Notes under the pieces: model-generated
What the model was told of the DNA's origin: nothing
What the model saw: the letters and a program-made list of their open reading frames with translations, nothing else
Databases searched by the model: none
Translations under genes and position numbers: made by a program
Assembly (NCBI GenBank): GCA_012798365.1
Contig: JAAZNH010000153.1
Span: 1-8,996, forward strand
Reading direction: 5' to 3'
Length of the DNA stretch: 8,996 nucleotides
From: Methanomicrobiales archaeon
GTDB lineage: Archaea; Halobacteriota; Methanomicrobia; Methanomicrobiales; Methanospirillaceae
Shown here: in pieces, positions 6,043 through 8,996 of the stretch
Layout of the letters: each line of letters begins with the position of its first letter
Position numbering within the stretch: position 1 is the first letter of the stretch

Positions 6043-8996
6043 CGTAATATCCTGGCTGACGCCCTTTCCCCCGGTCGGAACGCCCTGCGCGTCCCGTGTA
6101 ATCTCGTACCGGATTTGCACGTACCGGATCTGGCCATCCCGCCTCCGGATCCGGTGCTCCAGGTCCTGGTGGGTTGTCTTCTGGCCCGCCTGCCGCACGC
6201 GCCTGAGTTCTTCGGCAACCAGGCCGCGCTCTTCGGGAAGCAGGAACTCCCGTGCATAGATCTCTGCCGGCATCAGGTAGCCGCCTTCCCGCTCAGCGGT
6301 GGTGCCGTACATGGCGTAAAACCGGTCGTTGAACAAAAACATCCCGGTCTCACCGATGAATTCCCAGCTCACCACCTGCGCAATATCCATTGCCGCCTGG
6401 AGCTGCTGCCGGCTCCGGCGCAGGGACTGCTCCAGCTGGGAACGCTCGATCTCGGCGGCGGCCTTGACGGCGATGATGGTGAAGATCTCCTTCTGGGACT
6501 GCGACACCGAAAGCGGACCCCGGGTCATGACACAGAGGATCCCGATCACCTTGCGGTCCCGGTTAAAGAGCGGGGTGCCGGCATAGCCGCGGATGGAGAA
6601 TTTCTCCAGGTCCGGGCTGTGCGGGAACGCTCCGGCCACATTGTCGGCATAGAGGCAGAAACCCTTCCGGGCCGTGTTCTCGCAGGGGGTCCCTTTCACG
6701 GAATACGTGTAATCGGGAATTTTCTGTCCGTCAAGGAGCATCGAGAGCACCCGGACGGTCGAACCATCCGGCTGGATCTCGCCGATCATGACACAGTCTG
6801 CCCCGAGCCACCCGCTGATGCTCTCGGCGATCCGGTCCAGCGACTCAAGGCCGGTCGTACCGGCCATACCCGAGACCAGGGCATGGACGGCAGATTCGGC
6901 TGCTTTCTGGCCGGTGATATCCTGGATGGTTGAGAGCACGTGGGGCCTGCCCTCCATCACGATGATGGCGGACGTGAACCGGCACGTCCGGATCTCCCCG
7001 CTCTTAATCCGGCACAGGAGTTCCTCTCCGGTCTGGCGCCCCGCGGTCCGGATGCTGGCGACCATCTGCCCGTACTGTTTCTCATCTGAGAAGATTTCCA
7101 GGTCCTCCGCGGTCTTCCCGATAACTTCGTCGCGGGAATAGCCGGTATTGTGCAGGAATGCCTCGTTCACATCGATGAACCTGCCGTCTGTGGCGGATAC
7201 CAGGGTCAGGGCAACCGGGTTGTTCCGGAAGACCGACGCAAACTTGCGCTCCGACTCCCTGAGCTCTTCTTCTGCCTCCTTGCGGCCGGTAACATCACGG
7301 ATGGATAAAAGGATGGCATCGTTTGTGCCGTACGGGATCTTTTTACCGATGCTCTCGATCCAGATCTCCCGCTTTTTGTCCGTGATGAGCTTGTACTGGG
7401 CAATATAGGAGTCCGTCCCGCCGGCAACCGTGCGGAAGTCCTTCATCACCTCTTCGCGGGACTCCGGCGCAACAAACTCCATCACGTTTCTTTTGCCAAC
7501 AATCTCGGCCTCATCGTCAATCTCAACAATATCGCCAACGGCCCGGTTGACAAAATGGATGTTTCCGGAAAAGTCGATGATGAGGATCCCGTCAAGGGTG
7601 TTCTGCACCAGCGCCCGGAACTTGATCTCGCTTGCCCGGATCGCCTGCTCGTTCTTCTGGAGTTCGGAATAATTCTTGTGGAGCTCGGACTCGGCCTCCG
7701 AGATTCTCTGCATGGCGGCATTGAGTTCCTCGTTTTTTTGGAAGATCTCCTTCTCGAACAGCCGGAGCTGCGTCACTTCGGCCGTCATGGTCAGGACAGC
7801 CTGCCTTCCCTCGAAAGTGATCGGGACCGTGGAGAAGATCACCTGGATCTCTTTTCCGTCCCGGCCCTTCAGGGCAAGCGGCTGGTTCTCGAGTTTTCCC
7901 GCAATGGCAAACCGGGCGATCAGTTTTGCCGCTTCCATGGTGGATATGATGCCAAGGCCGAGGTGCGTCTTACCGATCGCCTCCTCCTTTGAAAACCCGC
8001 TCACCTCAACAAAAGCCCGGTTGACCGCAACGAAACGGTAATCCGGCACGCTGTTGATGGCGGCCGGGAACGGGCTGGCCTCAAAGATGGCGCGGAAGGA
8101 TTTTTCCCCCTCCCCAAGGGCCATCTCGGTGCGGATGCGCTCGGTGATGTCCCTGCCGTGGAAAATGATACCCCGGATTCCTTCCACGTCGGGAAGATAG
8201 GTGACGGTGCCGTCAAGGTAAATCTCCCGGCCGGTGTGGTCATGGCCCCGGAAGGGGGGGATCCGGATCGACTGGCCGGGATGTGCATATGCCTGGTCGG
8301 CGACGCTGTGGAGCATGCCGAGATCCTCGTTCACGATCCCCAGCGCCGATCCCTCCCCCAGCGCCTCCTTTCCAATCACCTCTTTCAGGTCCCGGCCGGT
8401 GAGGTGGAGAAGGGACGGGCTGACATATGTGTACTTTCCGCTGCGATCGGAGATGGTGGTCAGATCAGGGATGTTCTCGGTGAATGCCCGGAACCGCTCC
8501 TCTGAAATGCGGAGGGCATGTTGTTTCTGGACAATCTCTTCAAGCTGGGCCCGGAGTTCTTCTTCGGCAGCCGTGATCTGCTCGTACGAAGCATTGAGTT
8601 CCTCGTTCTTGCGCCGGAGCTCCTCTTCCATCCGTTTCCGGTCGGTGATGTCATGGCCCACCACCTGGAACTCGGAAGGCTTGGTCCCGCTGCTGCCAAA
8701 CAGTGCCCGGACTGACCAGACCTGCCAGTGCACCTTGCCGTCCCGGCCCGGGAACTGCCGCTCCATCTGCCGGATCGGCTGCGCCAGGGTGAGGGATGAA
8801 AGGAATTGGTCCACCTCGGCATAGTTCTTCACCTGCATAATGTCCCGGACTGACCTGCCCGGAAGATCGTCGAGGCCAAGAAGCGGGGCAAAATAGGTGC
8901 GGTATGCTTCGTTGACAAACGTGATGATCCCGTCCGGCCGGAACCGGCAGATCATCTCGGCCTGGTCGTTGACTACCGAGCGGTACCGCTCCTCGC
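6040..8996 (-). CDS. Multi-PAS/GAF sensor protein, 5' end off window, ends before a kinase domain
   Basis: The frame is open to the right edge. ATG at 8955 is internal, because the 13 codons before it (EERYRSVVNDQAE) complete the start of a PAS domain. Numbered from that ATG (971 residues to TAA), the order is PAS-A (to about 107, ending HDITDRK), coiled coil (107-150), PAS-B (150-272, ending RDITERI), PAS-C (284-396), coiled coil (398-441), PAS-D (441-556, ending RDVTGRK), PAS-E (568-683, ending QDITGQK), GAF (690-840) and PAS-F (850-970, ending VSQDIT). The GAF has the GTPCEN and YAGTPLFNRD...VIGILCV pattern common in methanogen kinases, with Cys758 and Cys767. No membrane segment is visible, so it is probably cytosolic. 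PAS and GAF domains bind small ligands, haem or flavin, or mediate dimer contacts; the ligands cannot be told here. It has no output domain before the stop, and the following gene supplies PAS-PAS-kinase in the same frame. As it stands it is a sensor without a transmitter. Confidence 0.85.
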   Translation of the reverse strand, partial: EERYRSVVNDQAEMICRFRPDGIITFVNEAYRTYFAPLLGLDDLPGRSVRDIMQVKNYAEVDQFLSSLTLAQPIRQMERQFPGRDGKVHWQVWSVRALFGSSGTKPSEFQVVGHDITDRKRMEEELRRKNEELNASYEQITAAEEELRAQLEEIVQKQHALRISEERFRAFTENIPDLTTISDRSGKYTYVSPSLLHLTGRDLKEVIGKEALGEGSALGIVNEDLGMLHSVADQAYAHPGQSIRIPPFRGHDHTGREIYLDGTVTYLPDVEGIRGIIFHGRDITERIRTEMALGEGEKSFRAIFEASPFPAAINSVPDYRFVAVNRAFVEVSGFSKEEAIGKTHLGLGIISTMEAAKLIARFAIAGKLENQPLALKGRDGKEIQVIFSTVPITFEGRQAVLTMTAEVTQLRLFEKEIFQKNEELNAAMQRISEAESELHKNYSELQKNEQAIRASEIKFRALVQNTLDGILIIDFSGNIHFVNRAVGDIVEIDDEAEIVGKRNVMEFVAPESREEVMKDFRTVAGGTDSYIAQYKLITDKKREIWIESIGKKIPYGTNDAILLSIRDVTGRKEAEEELRESERKFASVFRNNPVALTLVSATDGRFIDVNEAFLHNTGYSRDEVIGKTAEDLEIFSDEKQYGQMVASIRTAGRQTGEELLCRIKSGEIRTCRFTSAIIVMEGRPHVLSTIQDITGQKAAESAVHALVSGMAGTTGLESLDRIAESISGWLGADCVMIGEIQPDGSTVRVLSMLLDGQKIPDYTYSVKGTPCENTARKGFCLYADNVAGAFPHSPDLEKFSIRGYAGTPLFNRDRKVIGILCVMTRGPLSVSQSQKEIFTIIAVKAAAEIERSQLEQSLRRSRQQLQAAMDIAQVVSWEFIGETGMFLFNDRFYAMYGTTAEREGGYLMPAEIYAREFLLPEERGLVAEELRRVRQAGQKTTHQDLEHRIRRRDGQIRYVQIRYEITRDAQGVPTGGKGVSQDIT

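Noticed and set aside
4843..6933. A 696-codon open frame on the plus strand opposite the kinase and sensor genes
   Set aside because: It lies antisense to clear PAS and ATPase coding sequence, crosses the junction between two genes, and has no recognisable domain. Long antisense frames arise from GC-rich codon use on the other strand.

Overview
The window looks like part of an archaeal chromosome, most probably a methanogen of the Methanomicrobiales (Methanoregula-like). This is an inference from protein style, not from a marker gene. The signs are GC-rich coding DNA, very long PAS/GAF sensor kinases whose phospho-acceptor box reads TRHDI(N/R)N, a SpoIIM-family membrane protein, a TTG start with a strong Shine-Dalgarno, and AT-rich T-tract spacers. 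No rRNA, tRNA, CRISPR array or transposase was seen.

Layout. (1) Positions 1-1282, plus strand: the C-terminal 426 residues of an Eco57I/TaqI-type adenine-specific DNA methyltransferase or type IIG restriction-modification protein; its start lies left of the window. (2) Positions 1283-2005: a 723-base spacer between convergent genes. It has no convincing gene. It holds a diverged direct duplication with a 282-base offset, full of GATC on a 6-base grid, further short repeats, a T9A6 tract and a long hairpin. (3) Positions 2006-8996, minus strand: a signalling cluster. In transcription order it has a sensor with six PAS domains and one GAF (start beyond the right edge), a PAS-PAS-HisKA-HATPase kinase, a membrane-anchored PAS-PAS histidine kinase, and a SpoIIM-family integral membrane protein whose ATG overlaps the kinase stop (ATGA).

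The most notable point is the junction at 6031-6042. The sensor ends in ...VSQDIT followed by TAA. The next kinase continues in the same frame as RRVAVEAL..., exactly the DITxRK...EAL linker that follows each PAS domain elsewhere in this cluster. One TAA codon therefore appears to split what was, or still functionally is, a single soluble kinase of at least about 1470 residues (eight PAS, one GAF, HisKA, HATPase). Alternatives are a recent nonsense mutation, a sequencing error, readthrough, or stop-start reinitiation at the GTG six bases downstream.

How the genes may work together (inference): the two kinases have related transmitter domains and no response regulator is visible here, so they may share a partner elsewhere. 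The SpoIIM-like protein is translationally coupled to the membrane kinase and may act with it at the membrane.
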